NCBI GenBank assembly: GCA_022826745.1
Contig: JAJDUI010000029.1
Location: forward strand, 1-64,000
Length of the DNA: 64,000 nt
Direction: 5' to 3'
Source: Thermoanaerobaculia bacterium
GTDB lineage: Bacteria > Acidobacteriota > Thermoanaerobaculia > Multivoradales > Multivoraceae
Below, piece by piece: positions 38,821 through 47,349 of this stretch (within the stretch, counting starts at the first letter, position 1; each line of letters starts with the position of its first letter). The notes beneath the pieces were generated by a model that saw nothing but the letters and a program-made list of their open reading frames with translations, was not told where the DNA came from and did not search any database. A program made the translations under genes and the position numbers.

Positions 38821-39611
38821 TGGCGCCAGGTGGCCGGCCGCGTCCCACACCGGGTGCGCCGGCGCCCCCGCCGGCTTCTGGAGAGGAGACGGTCTACCTC
38901 GCGGCGATGAAGTCCGAGGCTTCGGCTCTGCTGCGTCGGGTGGAGGGCGCCTTGCGCGTCCGGGATGGCGTGACGGCCGCTGCTGTCCGGGGCCGCATCG
39001 GAGACCGGCCCGTCCAGGTGGCCGTCTGCGGAGTCGGCGAGCGGTCGGCACGGCGGGCCGCCGAGCGCTGCGTTCGTCTCGCCTCCCGGGGTTCCTGCGG
39101 CAGGGTCGTCTGGATCGGCATCGCCGGCGCCTTGTCGCCCGACCTCGAGGTCGGCGACCTGGTCGTCGGTCGGACCGTGTTGGCGCCGGACCAGCCGGCC
39201 ATCGACCTCGACGAGACCCTGGTCGAGGCGGCCGCGGCCCGCGGTTGCCGCCGGGGCGTCCTGGTCACGGCGCCGGGGCTCGTGGTTACCGCCTCGTCCC
39301 GCGAAGCGTTGTGGCGGCGTACAGGTTTTCTTCCCACAACCGCCGTCGACATGGAGAGCTGGGCGGCGGCCGCGGTGCTCCGGCGTGGCGGCGTTCCCTT
39401 CGCCGCCGTGCGTGCGATCAGCGACACGGCGGCTGACCGGCTTCCGTCCTGGCTCGAACGCGCGTCGGCGGCCGGCGGCGACTCCTCACTGGGTCCGGTG
39501 GTTCGGGGGGCTCTGATGCGTCCCTCGGCCCTGATTCCCCTCGCGAAGATCCGCCTTCGGACGGCTCGCCTGGGCCATCGGCTGGCCGAAGTGGCCGCGG
39601 CTCTGGCCTAG
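38820..39611 (+). CDS. hpnG: Hopanoid-associated phosphorylase / adenosylhopane nucleosidase
   Basis: A 263-residue nucleoside-phosphorylase-like enzyme that removes adenine from adenosylhopane to give ribosylhopane. The fold is shown by VWIGIAGALSPDLEVGDLVVG and the purine-site motif VDMESWAAAAVLRRGGVPFAAVRAISDTA. The first 24 residues (GGRPRPTPGAPAPPPASG) are Pro/Ala-rich and are encoded in part by a hairpin repeat copy at 38853-38876. The functional start may therefore be later, near LAAMKSEASAL. The ATG overlaps the end of hpnA. Part of the shc-hpnH-hpnA-hpnG block. Confidence 0.9.
   Translation: MAPGGRPRPTPGAPAPPPASGEETVYLAAMKSEASALLRRVEGALRVRDGVTAAAVRGRIGDRPVQVAVCGVGERSARRAAERCVRLASRGSCGRVVWIGIAGALSPDLEVGDLVVGRTVLAPDQPAIDLDETLVEAAAARGCRRGVLVTAPGLVVTASSREALWRRTGFLPTTAVDMESWAAAAVLRRGGVPFAAVRAISDTAADRLPSWLERASAAGGDSSLGPVVRGALMRPSALIPLAKIRLRTARLGHRLAEVAAALA
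38853..38876. repeat. Repeat hairpin 1 only, copy G, inside hpnG 5' end
   Basis: The hairpin GCCGGCG/CGCCGGC with loop CCCC (38858-38875) and its GGGTGCGCC lead-in match copy F at 57188-57212. It lies within the first codons of hpnG and codes for a Pro/Ala-rich stretch. The second and third hairpins are absent. Confidence 0.65.
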
Positions 39612-39682
39612 TCGACGTCGGACTCCGCGTCGCGCGGTAAGGTACGCGCCGCACGACGCAATCTGCTTGACGGAGCCCTCGA

Positions 39683-40585
39683 ATGCGATTCAGCTACTGG
39701 CCCGCCCCCACGATGCCCTGGTCCGACCTGCTGGAGATGTCCCGGCACGTGGAGGCGACCGGTTGGGACGGCATCTGGTACGCCGACCACTTCATGCCGA
39801 ACGACGAGGACACGTCGGCGCCGTGGGCGGAGTGTTGGACCACGATCGCGGCCCTGGCCGCTGCCGTGCCGCGGGTGCGGATCGGTCCGCTGGTGACCGG
39901 CAACACCTACCGGCATCCGGCCGTGCTGGCGAAGATGGCGGCGACGATCGACCACATCTCGGGTGGCCGGGTCGTACTGGGCCTCGGCGCCGGCTGGCAG
40001 GAGAACGAGCACCTGGCCTACGGCATCCCCTTCTACACGCTGGGCGAGCGGCTCCGCCGGCTGGACGAGGCCTGCCGGGTGATCAAGGCGCTGTATGGCC
40101 GGCGGAGCGCCAGCTTCGTCGGCGATGCCTACGATCTGATCGACGCACCGCTCGAGCCGAAGCCGGTTCAGGATCCGTTGCCGCTGATGATCGGCGGCGG
40201 TGGCGAGAAGGTGACCCTTCGGATCGCCGCCCAGCACGCCGACGAGTGGAACGTCTGGGGAACGGTGGACATCCTCAAGCACAAGATGGCCGTGCTCGAC
40301 GCCCACTGCGAGAATGTCGGGCGCGACCCGGCCGAGGTCGAGCGGTCCGCGGTGGCGCTCCTGTTCCTGAGCGACAATGGGGCCTTCCTGGCCAAGGCTC
40401 GGGCGCGTGGTTCGGCGATGCCGTCGAACATCGGCGGCGTGGCGGAGATCACCGACGCGGTCGGCGCCTACCGCGACGCCGGCGTGGACGAGTTCATCGT
40501 GCCGGCGTTCAACCTGGGCGGAAGGGACCAACAGAAGGAGATCCTCGACCGGTTCATCGAGGAGGTCGCGCCGGCGTGTCGCTGA
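39683..40585 (+). CDS. LLM-class flavin (F420-type) oxidoreductase
   Basis: A 300-residue luciferase-like TIM-barrel oxidoreductase. It has MEATGWDGIWYADHFMP-like N-terminal sequence (RHVEATGWDGIWYADHF), the strand GGRVVLGLGAGWQENEH, and PLPLMIGGGGEKVTLR, where the glycines bind the cofactor phosphate. ACGGAG lies just before the ATG. It is not closely related to the other LLM protein at 16107. It lies between hpnG and a PLP decarboxylase, and no shared pathway is evident. Cofactor F420 versus FMN is undecided. Confidence 0.87.
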   Translation: MRFSYWPAPTMPWSDLLEMSRHVEATGWDGIWYADHFMPNDEDTSAPWAECWTTIAALAAAVPRVRIGPLVTGNTYRHPAVLAKMAATIDHISGGRVVLGLGAGWQENEHLAYGIPFYTLGERLRRLDEACRVIKALYGRRSASFVGDAYDLIDAPLEPKPVQDPLPLMIGGGGEKVTLRIAAQHADEWNVWGTVDILKHKMAVLDAHCENVGRDPAEVERSAVALLFLSDNGAFLAKARARGSAMPSNIGGVAEITDAVGAYRDAGVDEFIVPAFNLGGRDQQKEILDRFIEEVAPACR

Positions 40586-40602
40586 CGCCTGGAATCTGCG
40601 CC

Positions 40603-40608
40603 TAGAAT
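40603..40608 (+). promoter_or_regulatory. TAGAAT -10 box, leaderless type
   Basis: TAGAAT ends 9 nt before the GTG at 40618. There is no Shine-Dalgarno between. It supports this GTG as the true start of the decarboxylase gene. Confidence 0.45.
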
Positions 40609-40617
40609 CTGTCAGGC

Positions 40618-42096
40618 GTGGAGAGACACGGAAAGGGAGGCGAGGGCGGAGACCCGCGGTCCGCCAATGGGGGAGTGGCTCGTTCCGACCTCCGGATGTC
40701 GCCTGAGGCCATGCTGGCTCTGGCCGCAAAGGCGGCTGAGCTTGCGGTGGCGCGGATCGAGAGCCTGCCTCGCGAGAACGCCTGGGACGGGGAGTTCCAG
40801 GAAGGGCTCGAACGGATTCTGCTCGAGAAGCCGCCGGAGAAAGGTCGCCCCGCTGAGGAGGTCCTGCAGCGGGCCGTGGAGGACATCCTCCCGATGACGA
40901 CCCGGCTGGACCACCCACGCTGCTTCGGCTTCGTTCCGTCGGAACCGACATGGCCCGGTGTGGTCGCGGACTTTTTGGCCTCCGCGTGGAACGTGAACGC
41001 CTGCACCTGGCTGGTCGCGAGCGGTCCTAGCCAGGTCGAACTCGTCGTGCTGGACTGGTTTCGACGCTGGTTGGGCTACCCCGAAGGTTCGGGCGGGTTG
41101 CTGACCAGCGGCGGTTCCGCCGCCAGCATCGACGCCTTCGTGGCGGCCAGGGAAGCGGCCGGCAATCCGGAGCGTCCATCGGTGTACATGAGCGACCAGA
41201 GCCACGGCGCGCAGGCTCGTGCCGCGATGATCGTCGGCGTCAGGCAGGATGCCATTCGGCAGATCCCGACGGACGGCACCTTCCGCTTGGACATGGGGGC
41301 TCTCGCGCGTGCCGTGGCGGAGGACCGCGACGCGGGCTTTACGCCCATGGCGGTCTGCGCCAATGCCGGGACGTCGAGCACGGGAGCGATCGATCCGCTG
41401 CGGGCGATGGCGGATTTCTGCCAGGCGGAGGACATCTGGCTCCACGTGGATGCTGCCTACGGCGGCTTCGCGACGATCACGGACAAGGGCGGTGAGCTTC
41501 TCAGCGGCATCGAGCGAGCCGACTCGGTCGGGCTGGACCCCCACAAGTGGCTGTTCCAGCCATACGAGGTGGGCTGCCTGCTCGTGAAGGATGCCCGAAC
41601 GCTCGAGAGCGCCTTCGGCTTTCGCCCGACGGTTCTCCAGGACACCGTCTGGGGGGCGAACCATCCGAACCTGGACGACCGCGGCCTGCAACTGAGCCGG
41701 TCGTTCCGCGCCCTGAAGATCTGGATGTCGATTCAGACGTTCGGCATGTCCGCGTTCAGGCGGGCCGTGTCGAAGGGGATGGAACTCGCCAGGCGTGCCG
41801 AGCAGTACGTCCAGGAGAGTCGCACCCTGGAACTGCTGGCGCCAGCGTCGCTTGGCATGGTCTGCATGCGGGTCAACCCGGAAGCCCCAGGTCTGGAGGA
41901 CGACACGCTCGAGGAGGTCAACCGGGAGGTTCTCGCTCGTCTCTTCTGGGACGACCGCGCGTTCGTTTCGTCAACGTCTCTCAGGGGGACCTTCTCGCTC
42001 CGTCTCTGCATCATCAACCACTCGACGGGTTGGGACGATGTGCGGGAGACGCTGGAGGCGATGGAACGTTTCGGCGAGGCCGCGCTGGCGGCGTGA
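40618..42096 (+). CDS. PLP-dependent group II decarboxylase (aromatic amino acid decarboxylase-like)
   Basis: A 492-residue fold-type I pyridoxal-phosphate enzyme that decarboxylates amino acids, probably aromatic. The PLP-binding Lys310 is in SVGLDPHKWLFQP, the ring-stacking His196 is in SDQSH, and Asp278 is in HVDAAYGG. TSGGSAAS (163-170) binds the phosphate. I used the GTG at 40618 because TAGAAT lies 9 nt before it. A start at Met27 would remove a Gly-rich, unconserved leader. Substrate could be tyrosine, tryptophan, phenylalanine or L-DOPA; glutamate is less likely. Confidence 0.87.
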   Translation: MERHGKGGEGGDPRSANGGVARSDLRMSPEAMLALAAKAAELAVARIESLPRENAWDGEFQEGLERILLEKPPEKGRPAEEVLQRAVEDILPMTTRLDHPRCFGFVPSEPTWPGVVADFLASAWNVNACTWLVASGPSQVELVVLDWFRRWLGYPEGSGGLLTSGGSAASIDAFVAAREAAGNPERPSVYMSDQSHGAQARAAMIVGVRQDAIRQIPTDGTFRLDMGALARAVAEDRDAGFTPMAVCANAGTSSTGAIDPLRAMADFCQAEDIWLHVDAAYGGFATITDKGGELLSGIERADSVGLDPHKWLFQPYEVGCLLVKDARTLESAFGFRPTVLQDTVWGANHPNLDDRGLQLSRSFRALKIWMSIQTFGMSAFRRAVSKGMELARRAEQYVQESRTLELLAPASLGMVCMRVNPEAPGLEDDTLEEVNREVLARLFWDDRAFVSSTSLRGTFSLRLCIINHSTGWDDVRETLEAMERFGEAALAA

Positions 42097-42115
42097 AGGC
42101 CGCCGCTGGCCGCTT

Positions 42116-44602
42116 CTACGGGTAGTACCCCGACATGGTCCGCACCTCGGCGTCGCGGGCGTCGACCTCGACCCGCACCACCCGAAACTCGCTCTCGGGC
42201 TTGCTGCTCGTCGACTGATAGGTGAGCAGATAGCGGTTTCGCAGTTCCCGTTCGATCCGCGCGTAGATGGCGTCGAGTTGGCTGATCCCGTCGATGAAGA
42301 AGGCCTGACCACCAGTCTCTTCCGCGATGCGTTCGAGCACCCGCCGCGTCGTTCGGTCCGCGGCAGCTTCCCGGAGGCCGATGGCGTAGATCGTCACGCC
42401 TGAACGCTGCGCGGTCTCCAGGGCGCTCTCGAACGTGAACGAGCTGTTCTCGTCCCTGCCGTCGGACAGGAGGAGAAGCGCCTTCTGGCCGCTGATGCCG
42501 TCGAAGTAGCTCAGGGCGTACACCAGACTGTCGTAGAGCGAGGTCGTGCCGGTGGCCTTGAGGCCGGAAAGCGCACGCGCGAGCTGGCCCCTGTCCTTCG
42601 TGAAGCGGCTCTCGACCCGCGCCCGGTTGGCGAAGGCGAGGACCGCCATCCGGTCCCTGGGCTCGAGCGTGTTGTCGACGAAGCGCTGGGCCGCGGCCCG
42701 GACCTGGCCGATCGAGTCCTGCATCGAAGCCGACGTGTCGATCAGGAGGCCGGCGTGGAAGGGCGTGTCGTCGACCCAGTCGAATCGGCGAACCGTCTGC
42801 TGAACGCCGTCTTCGGTGATGCGGAAGCGATCCTGCTCCAGCTCCGGAATCGGGCGCCCCCGCTCGTCGACGACGCTGGCGAAGAGCTCGACGTACTGCA
42901 CGTCGATTCGCTCGATCGGGTTCGGGCTGTTGATGAAGACGACGTCCTCGGTGCTGCTGCCGTCGGCCAGGAACGCGGCCGCGCGGAGGTAGGTCAGGTT
43001 CGGACCGTCGAGCACGATCGGCTGCACCCACGGCGGCTGGTAGAGCGTCGCGATCCGTTCTTCCCCCAGGAACAGTTCGAGGCGCTCGATCTCCTCGCCG
43101 TCCGGCACGGCGACTTCGACGACCGCCTGCGTGCTCTGCAGGTACTGCTCGCCTGAACGCGGTTCGATGAACCGGGCGCGGAAACGCTGCCCGCCGCGGT
43201 TGACCGACATCTCGTCCGACGCGACGACCTTGCCGTCCTTGAGGCCTTCCACGCGGATCCGGTGCTCGGTCGGGTGCGAACCGAGGTTCAGTTCCACGCC
43301 GAACGGCGGCCGCCGCTTGCGCAGGATCTCGCGGCCGTCGAGCGAGAAGGCGACGGCGTCGAAGTCGCCGATCGCATGGGTGGAGAAACGGACCATGCCG
43401 ACCCGCAGGCGCTCATCCCGGGGCGGCACGAGGCGAAGCAGGCGTTCGCCGCGGGCCGCGGCCTGGTTGGCCTCAGCCAGAGCCGGGAAGGTCTCCAGGA
43501 TGGTCTTCCGCAGCGATTGCGCCTCCTCGAGGTTCGGAACGTCGATCGTCTCGTTGACGACGGCGAACTGCTGGCCGAAGACATCTTCGATCTTGAGCCG
43601 GATCTGGACCTCGCCGGGCCGGAGGTATCGCGTGAAGACGAGCGGGACGGCGTCCTCCTCTTCGCCGCTCGCGGGCAACTCGAAGCGGTAGCGGAACGTC
43701 TCGAACAGGCTGTCGTCGCGGATCACCTCGCCCGTCATCTGGAAGCTGTGGTACTCGCGTTCCTGGAAGCTCCTGCGGCCGGCGCTCGGCCCCGGCACCA
43801 TGACCAGGCCGTGAGTCACGGTCCGTGTCTGGTTTCGGCCCGGGAAGTCCCACTCGAGGTCGACGTCGAACCGGGCCGCGTCCACCGGCAGGTCGGTGTT
43901 GAAGGCGGCGAAGGTCGCGAGCCACTCCTCGGGCGGCTCGGGCGGTCCGGACACCTCCTCGATCACCCCGCTGCTGGAGAGATCCCGCTGGACCGCCTGG
44001 GCGGCCCATCCGAACCACTCGTCCCCGCAGAGAACGGCGATGTTCGTGGTGGGCAGCCCGCGGCGCGAGATGGGGCGGCGAACGGCGCTGTCGTGCCAGA
44101 ACACGTAGGGCCGGTTGCGGCTCGTGGCCAGAAAGATGACGACGAAGTGGCGCGCCGTGCGGTCGCTGCCGCCGTAGAACCAGATCTCCAGCTCGCTGGT
44201 CCGCGAAAGGCAGTAGGCGGCGGTCCGGCCGTCCGGGAGGACGAAGCGCCCCGGCGGTCCGTTCAGGAGGTAGAACAGGGCTCGGGCGTCTTCCAGCGTG
44301 CCCCACTGGGAGAGGGCGGCGTCCACCCGGTCCTCCCACAGCACCTGCAACTCGTTGAGCGGCGTTCTCGGCTCGGGGTCGCGAGCCTTCCAGAAGGCCT
44401 GGATGAACGCCTCGCGGCGGTAGTCCTCGGGCAGGCTGACGAAGAACTCGCGTTCCTCGTCGCTGATCAGCGGGCCGACCCGCTCCAGCCAGCGGACGAA
44501 GCGTGTGTCCAGCGGGCGCGGACTCGGGGCGTCCTGCGCGGCGGCCGCCGAGAAGAGCAGCGACGCGGCGAGAGCGGATGCGATCCTGGTTCGAGCGTTC
44601 AT
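42116..44602 (-). CDS. Exported GWxTD / von Willebrand A domain protein
   Basis: An 828-residue protein with a signal peptide (residues 1-22, ending AAAAQ). The N-terminal part (about 30-140) is a GWxTD-type domain with FWKARDPEPRTPLNELQ and ALFYLLNGPPGR. Beta-sandwich regions follow to about residue 600. The C-terminal von Willebrand A domain has a complete MIDAS: DTSAS (622-626), a Thr near TGTTSLYD and SDGRDEN. It ends with a VRVEVDARD segment. This architecture is common in Acidobacteriota and of unknown function, probably in binding outside the cytoplasm. The gene has no close operon partner and is preceded by a three-hairpin repeat. Confidence 0.85.
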   Translation of the reverse strand: MNARTRIASALAASLLFSAAAAQDAPSPRPLDTRFVRWLERVGPLISDEEREFFVSLPEDYRREAFIQAFWKARDPEPRTPLNELQVLWEDRVDAALSQWGTLEDARALFYLLNGPPGRFVLPDGRTAAYCLSRTSELEIWFYGGSDRTARHFVVIFLATSRNRPYVFWHDSAVRRPISRRGLPTTNIAVLCGDEWFGWAAQAVQRDLSSSGVIEEVSGPPEPPEEWLATFAAFNTDLPVDAARFDVDLEWDFPGRNQTRTVTHGLVMVPGPSAGRRSFQEREYHSFQMTGEVIRDDSLFETFRYRFELPASGEEEDAVPLVFTRYLRPGEVQIRLKIEDVFGQQFAVVNETIDVPNLEEAQSLRKTILETFPALAEANQAAARGERLLRLVPPRDERLRVGMVRFSTHAIGDFDAVAFSLDGREILRKRRPPFGVELNLGSHPTEHRIRVEGLKDGKVVASDEMSVNRGGQRFRARFIEPRSGEQYLQSTQAVVEVAVPDGEEIERLELFLGEERIATLYQPPWVQPIVLDGPNLTYLRAAAFLADGSSTEDVVFINSPNPIERIDVQYVELFASVVDERGRPIPELEQDRFRITEDGVQQTVRRFDWVDDTPFHAGLLIDTSASMQDSIGQVRAAAQRFVDNTLEPRDRMAVLAFANRARVESRFTKDRGQLARALSGLKATGTTSLYDSLVYALSYFDGISGQKALLLLSDGRDENSSFTFESALETAQRSGVTIYAIGLREAAADRTTRRVLERIAEETGGQAFFIDGISQLDAIYARIERELRNRYLLTYQSTSSKPESEFRVVRVEVDARDAEVRTMSGYYP

Positions 44603-44663
44603 CGGCGTTTCGTCGTCCGATTCTGCAACGAATCGTTCCCGCTGCCGATTCCGCGATCTTCTG

Positions 44664-44731
44664 CTGGGTGCGCGGGTCCTCTGACCCGCTGCCGGCGTAG
44701 CCGGCCAGAAGTCGCGCGGCGAAGCGGCGAC
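44664..44731. repeat. Three-hairpin repeat, copy C
   Basis: Hairpins are GCGGGTC/GACCCGC (44672-44689, loop CTCT), GCCGGC/GCCGGC (44691-44705, loop GTA) and an imperfect GTCGC..CGGC/GCGGCGAC (44711-44731). The second stem differs in sequence from copies B and E yet still pairs. It lies between two minus-strand genes. Confidence 0.75.
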
Positions 44732-44735
44732 CGCA

Positions 44736-45479
44736 TCAATGGCCCGAGCGTCCGCGCTTGCGCACCCCTCGCGCGACGGAAACCAGCACCATCAGCCCGA
44801 GGACTCCCGCCACGAGGCCGAGGTCCTGCTTCAGCCACGCTCTCGGGCCGAGGCCGCCGACGACGACCTGATCGACCATCCGCAGGAACAGGAACGTCGC
44901 GGCGATGAGCAACGGGGAGTTGTACTCCCGGAGGGCGACCGTCCGCCAACTGAAGCGGGTTTCCGGGGGCAGCCACAAGCGGGGCCGGGGCCAGAAGGCC
45001 GGCGTTCGCTCCGACCAGCGGCGGTGGATCGCGCCGAAACGCTCGTCGAGGAAGCGCTCCTCGGCGGCGATCACCCGTTCGTAGAGCAACCAGTAGACGA
45101 GCAGGGCCACGACGACGAACCACCACGACTTCAGGGCCAGCGCGAAGCCCGTCAGCACGAAGAGGTTGCCGAGGTAGACCGGGTGCCGGCAGAGCGAGTA
45201 CATGCCGGTCACGTTCAGGTGGCTGGCGCTCGGCGCCCTGACGCTCCGGGTCGAAGCGCCTGGAGGCGCGCAACCCAGCGCCGCCCACCGCACTCCGAGT
45301 CCGAGCAGCGACACGAGGAGACATAGCGCGAGCCAGCCCAATCCCGGGTCCGCGGGCAGTACCGCCGACCGCCGCTCGAGGATCGCGAACCCGGCGGCAG
45401 GCAGCAGGAACACGACGAACAGGCTCCGGTAGCGGAACAGGAAGAGGCCCTGGTCGGCAAGCCGCCGGCCGTCGTTCAT
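44736..45479 (-). CDS. ICMT-like membrane methyltransferase family protein
   Basis: A 247-residue integral membrane protein with about six helices. The isoprenylcysteine carboxyl methyltransferase/phospholipid methyltransferase core is seen as GMYSLCRHPVYLGN (SAM and substrate region) and YERVIAAEERFLDERFG (cofactor side). It probably methylates a small lipid or isoprenoid. The ATG overlaps the stop of the ArnT-like gene (ATGA). The pair may modify a membrane lipid or lipid-linked sugar together, which is an inference. Confidence 0.83.
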   Translation of the reverse strand: MNDGRRLADQGLFLFRYRSLFVVFLLPAAGFAILERRSAVLPADPGLGWLALCLLVSLLGLGVRWAALGCAPPGASTRSVRAPSASHLNVTGMYSLCRHPVYLGNLFVLTGFALALKSWWFVVVALLVYWLLYERVIAAEERFLDERFGAIHRRWSERTPAFWPRPRLWLPPETRFSWRTVALREYNSPLLIAATFLFLRMVDQVVVGGLGPRAWLKQDLGLVAGVLGLMVLVSVARGVRKRGRSGH

Positions 45480-47191
45480 CTCTCGGTCCTGGCGGCCGCG
45501 GCAACACGGGAGGCCGCTTCCGGAGTCGTCAGCAGGACGTGTCCCTGCTCTGGATCGTGGTCGCGGGCGACCTCGACCAGGTCGAGAGGAGGCGAAAGAC
45601 GCTCCAGGTTGTCCCTTTCGATGAGCAGCCAGACGGGACGGTCCGTGCGGGCGACGAAGCGCCGCAGGGCCTCCTCGTCGCCCTGGTCGTGGGCCAGTGT
45701 GCCGCCGTGGAGGTCGACCGCGAACCGGCCGGTGTAGAAGATGAAGGCGGCATCGGGAACAGGATAGATCGCGTACGGTTCGCCGGGTTCAGCCCACTGG
45801 ACCAGGTCGACGGAGAGGGCCCGGGCCGACTTGAAGGCGTCACCCAGCGGCAGCAGCCGCACGGCGGTTGCCGACATGGTGAGTCCGAGGCCGGTCGCGA
45901 GGCAAGCGATCAGCAGGTCGGGCCGCCGGCGGGCCGCCAGGTACAGGCCGATCAGACTCGCGACGAGAGGGATGGCGGCAACCGCCTGAAGCGAGGCGAT
46001 GGTTCCTTCAGGGAGCGAACCGTCGGGGAGGTCCGCCGCCGCGCCCGGCGCCGCCAGCACGATGACCCCGAAGAGAAGCGGCACGGCCGCCGCCGAGGCC
46101 AGGAATGCCGCGCGGTAGCGCGGCCAGCCATCCCGGATCGCGAGTACGCCGTGGGCCGTCAGTATCGCCAGCGGCGCCGCGAGCGCCAGCAGGTAGACGG
46201 TCCGCTTGCCGCCGGACACGCTGAAGAAGACGAACGTGCTGGCGATCCAGACCAGGAGGAATCGGACCGCCCGGGCTTCGCGGCTTGCCGGATCGCGGCG
46301 GGAGCGGCGGAAGGCCGCGTAGATCGCAACCGGCGCCAGCAGCGTCCAGGGGGCGAACGTGCCGGGCAGGGTCTGGAAGTAGTAGTGCCAGGGCCGGGGG
46401 TGGTAGGTCGCCTCGGCGTACCGGGACACGGTCTGGTCGAGGATCAGGGCGTCGAAATAGGACTTTCCGGCAAGCCAGACCGCCGGCCCGAACCAGGCCA
46501 GGACGATCGCGGCCCAGAGCAGCAGACCGCGTCCCAGCCGGAGGTCGGCGACGCCGGCCCGGTCGCGCTCGAGCGCGAGCCAGGTGACGACCGCGAGGAG
46601 CGGCACGATCAGCCCGACCGGTCCCTTGGCCAGGGTGGCCAGGCCCAGGCAGGCGAAGAACAGCAGGTTGGCGGCGTGGCGGCCGGGGCGCCGGGCCGGA
46701 TCGTCGATTGCCCACGACCGGCCGTTGGCCCAGAACAGGATGGCGAGCAGTTCCAGGAAGGTCAGCGTCATGTCGATCTGGCCGACCCGTCCGTTCCACA
46801 TCACCAGTGCCGCGGTCAGGAAGACCGGCGCCGCCAGCCAGGCTGTCCTCCGGCCGAACAGCCGCCCGGCGAGCGCGAAGACGACGAGCACGGAGCCGAT
46901 GCCCGCGAGCAGCGACGGCAGACGGGCCGCCACCTCGTCGACGCCGCCGCGCAGGGCGCCGAACAGGGCGATGTTCCAGAAATGGAGCGGCGGCTTGTGG
47001 TCGTATCTCTCGCCGTTCAGGCGGGGCACCAGGAAGTGCTCGATCGCCCGCGGCTCGAGCAGCATTTCCCGGGCGACCTCGGCATAGCGCGGTTCGTCGG
47101 GGTTCCAGAGATCGCGGCTGCCGATGCCGGGCAGCAGCACGGCGGCGGCTGCGGCGGCGAGGACGAGGTAGGGAAGCAGGCGTCCTCGCAC
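45476..47191 (-). CDS. ArnT-like/PMT-family membrane glycosyltransferase
   Basis: A 571-residue GT-C-fold glycosyltransferase of the ArnT/dolichyl-phosphate-mannose transferase group. It has about 12 membrane helices. The catalytic loop follows the first helix as DLWNPDEPRYAEVAREML, with the acidic Asp-Glu pair. HKPPLHFWN and NGRVGQIDMTL are also typical. It would move a sugar from a polyprenyl-phosphate carrier to lipid A or another acceptor in the periplasm. The start is a GTG at 47191. The C-terminal 100 residues form a soluble domain. The sugar and acceptor are unknown. Confidence 0.87.
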   Translation of the reverse strand: MRGRLLPYLVLAAAAAAVLLPGIGSRDLWNPDEPRYAEVAREMLLEPRAIEHFLVPRLNGERYDHKPPLHFWNIALFGALRGGVDEVAARLPSLLAGIGSVLVVFALAGRLFGRRTAWLAAPVFLTAALVMWNGRVGQIDMTLTFLELLAILFWANGRSWAIDDPARRPGRHAANLLFFACLGLATLAKGPVGLIVPLLAVVTWLALERDRAGVADLRLGRGLLLWAAIVLAWFGPAVWLAGKSYFDALILDQTVSRYAEATYHPRPWHYYFQTLPGTFAPWTLLAPVAIYAAFRRSRRDPASREARAVRFLLVWIASTFVFFSVSGGKRTVYLLALAAPLAILTAHGVLAIRDGWPRYRAAFLASAAAVPLLFGVIVLAAPGAAADLPDGSLPEGTIASLQAVAAIPLVASLIGLYLAARRRPDLLIACLATGLGLTMSATAVRLLPLGDAFKSARALSVDLVQWAEPGEPYAIYPVPDAAFIFYTGRFAVDLHGGTLAHDQGDEEALRRFVARTDRPVWLLIERDNLERLSPPLDLVEVARDHDPEQGHVLLTTPEAASRVAAAARTER

Positions 47192-47302
47192 GGATCGAAT
47201 CCTGCCACAGGGGAATCGGCGACCGCCGTTCGCCGCCGCCGTGCGCGGCGATAAGGTACCCGTTCCGTAGACAGGTCGTTGACAGCCATCAGGGCGGAGG
47301 AT

Positions 47303-47326
47303 GCCGGCCGGAAGGCCGGCGCACAG
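47303..47326. repeat. Repeat hairpin, copy H (inverted)
   Basis: The hairpin GCCGGCC/GGCCGGC with loop GGAA (47303-47320) is the exact reverse complement of the one at 182-199, and the flank GCGCACAG matches copy A's flank inverted. It lies between two divergent genes, in the leader of the HMG-CoA-lyase-like gene. Confidence 0.65.
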
Positions 47327-47349
47327 ACTAAAGAGAGAGGACTCAGGCG

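Noticed and set aside
47279..47284. TTGACA as a -35 box before the HMG-CoA-lyase-like gene
   Set aside because: No -10 box lies 15-19 nt downstream; that position is occupied by a GC hairpin.
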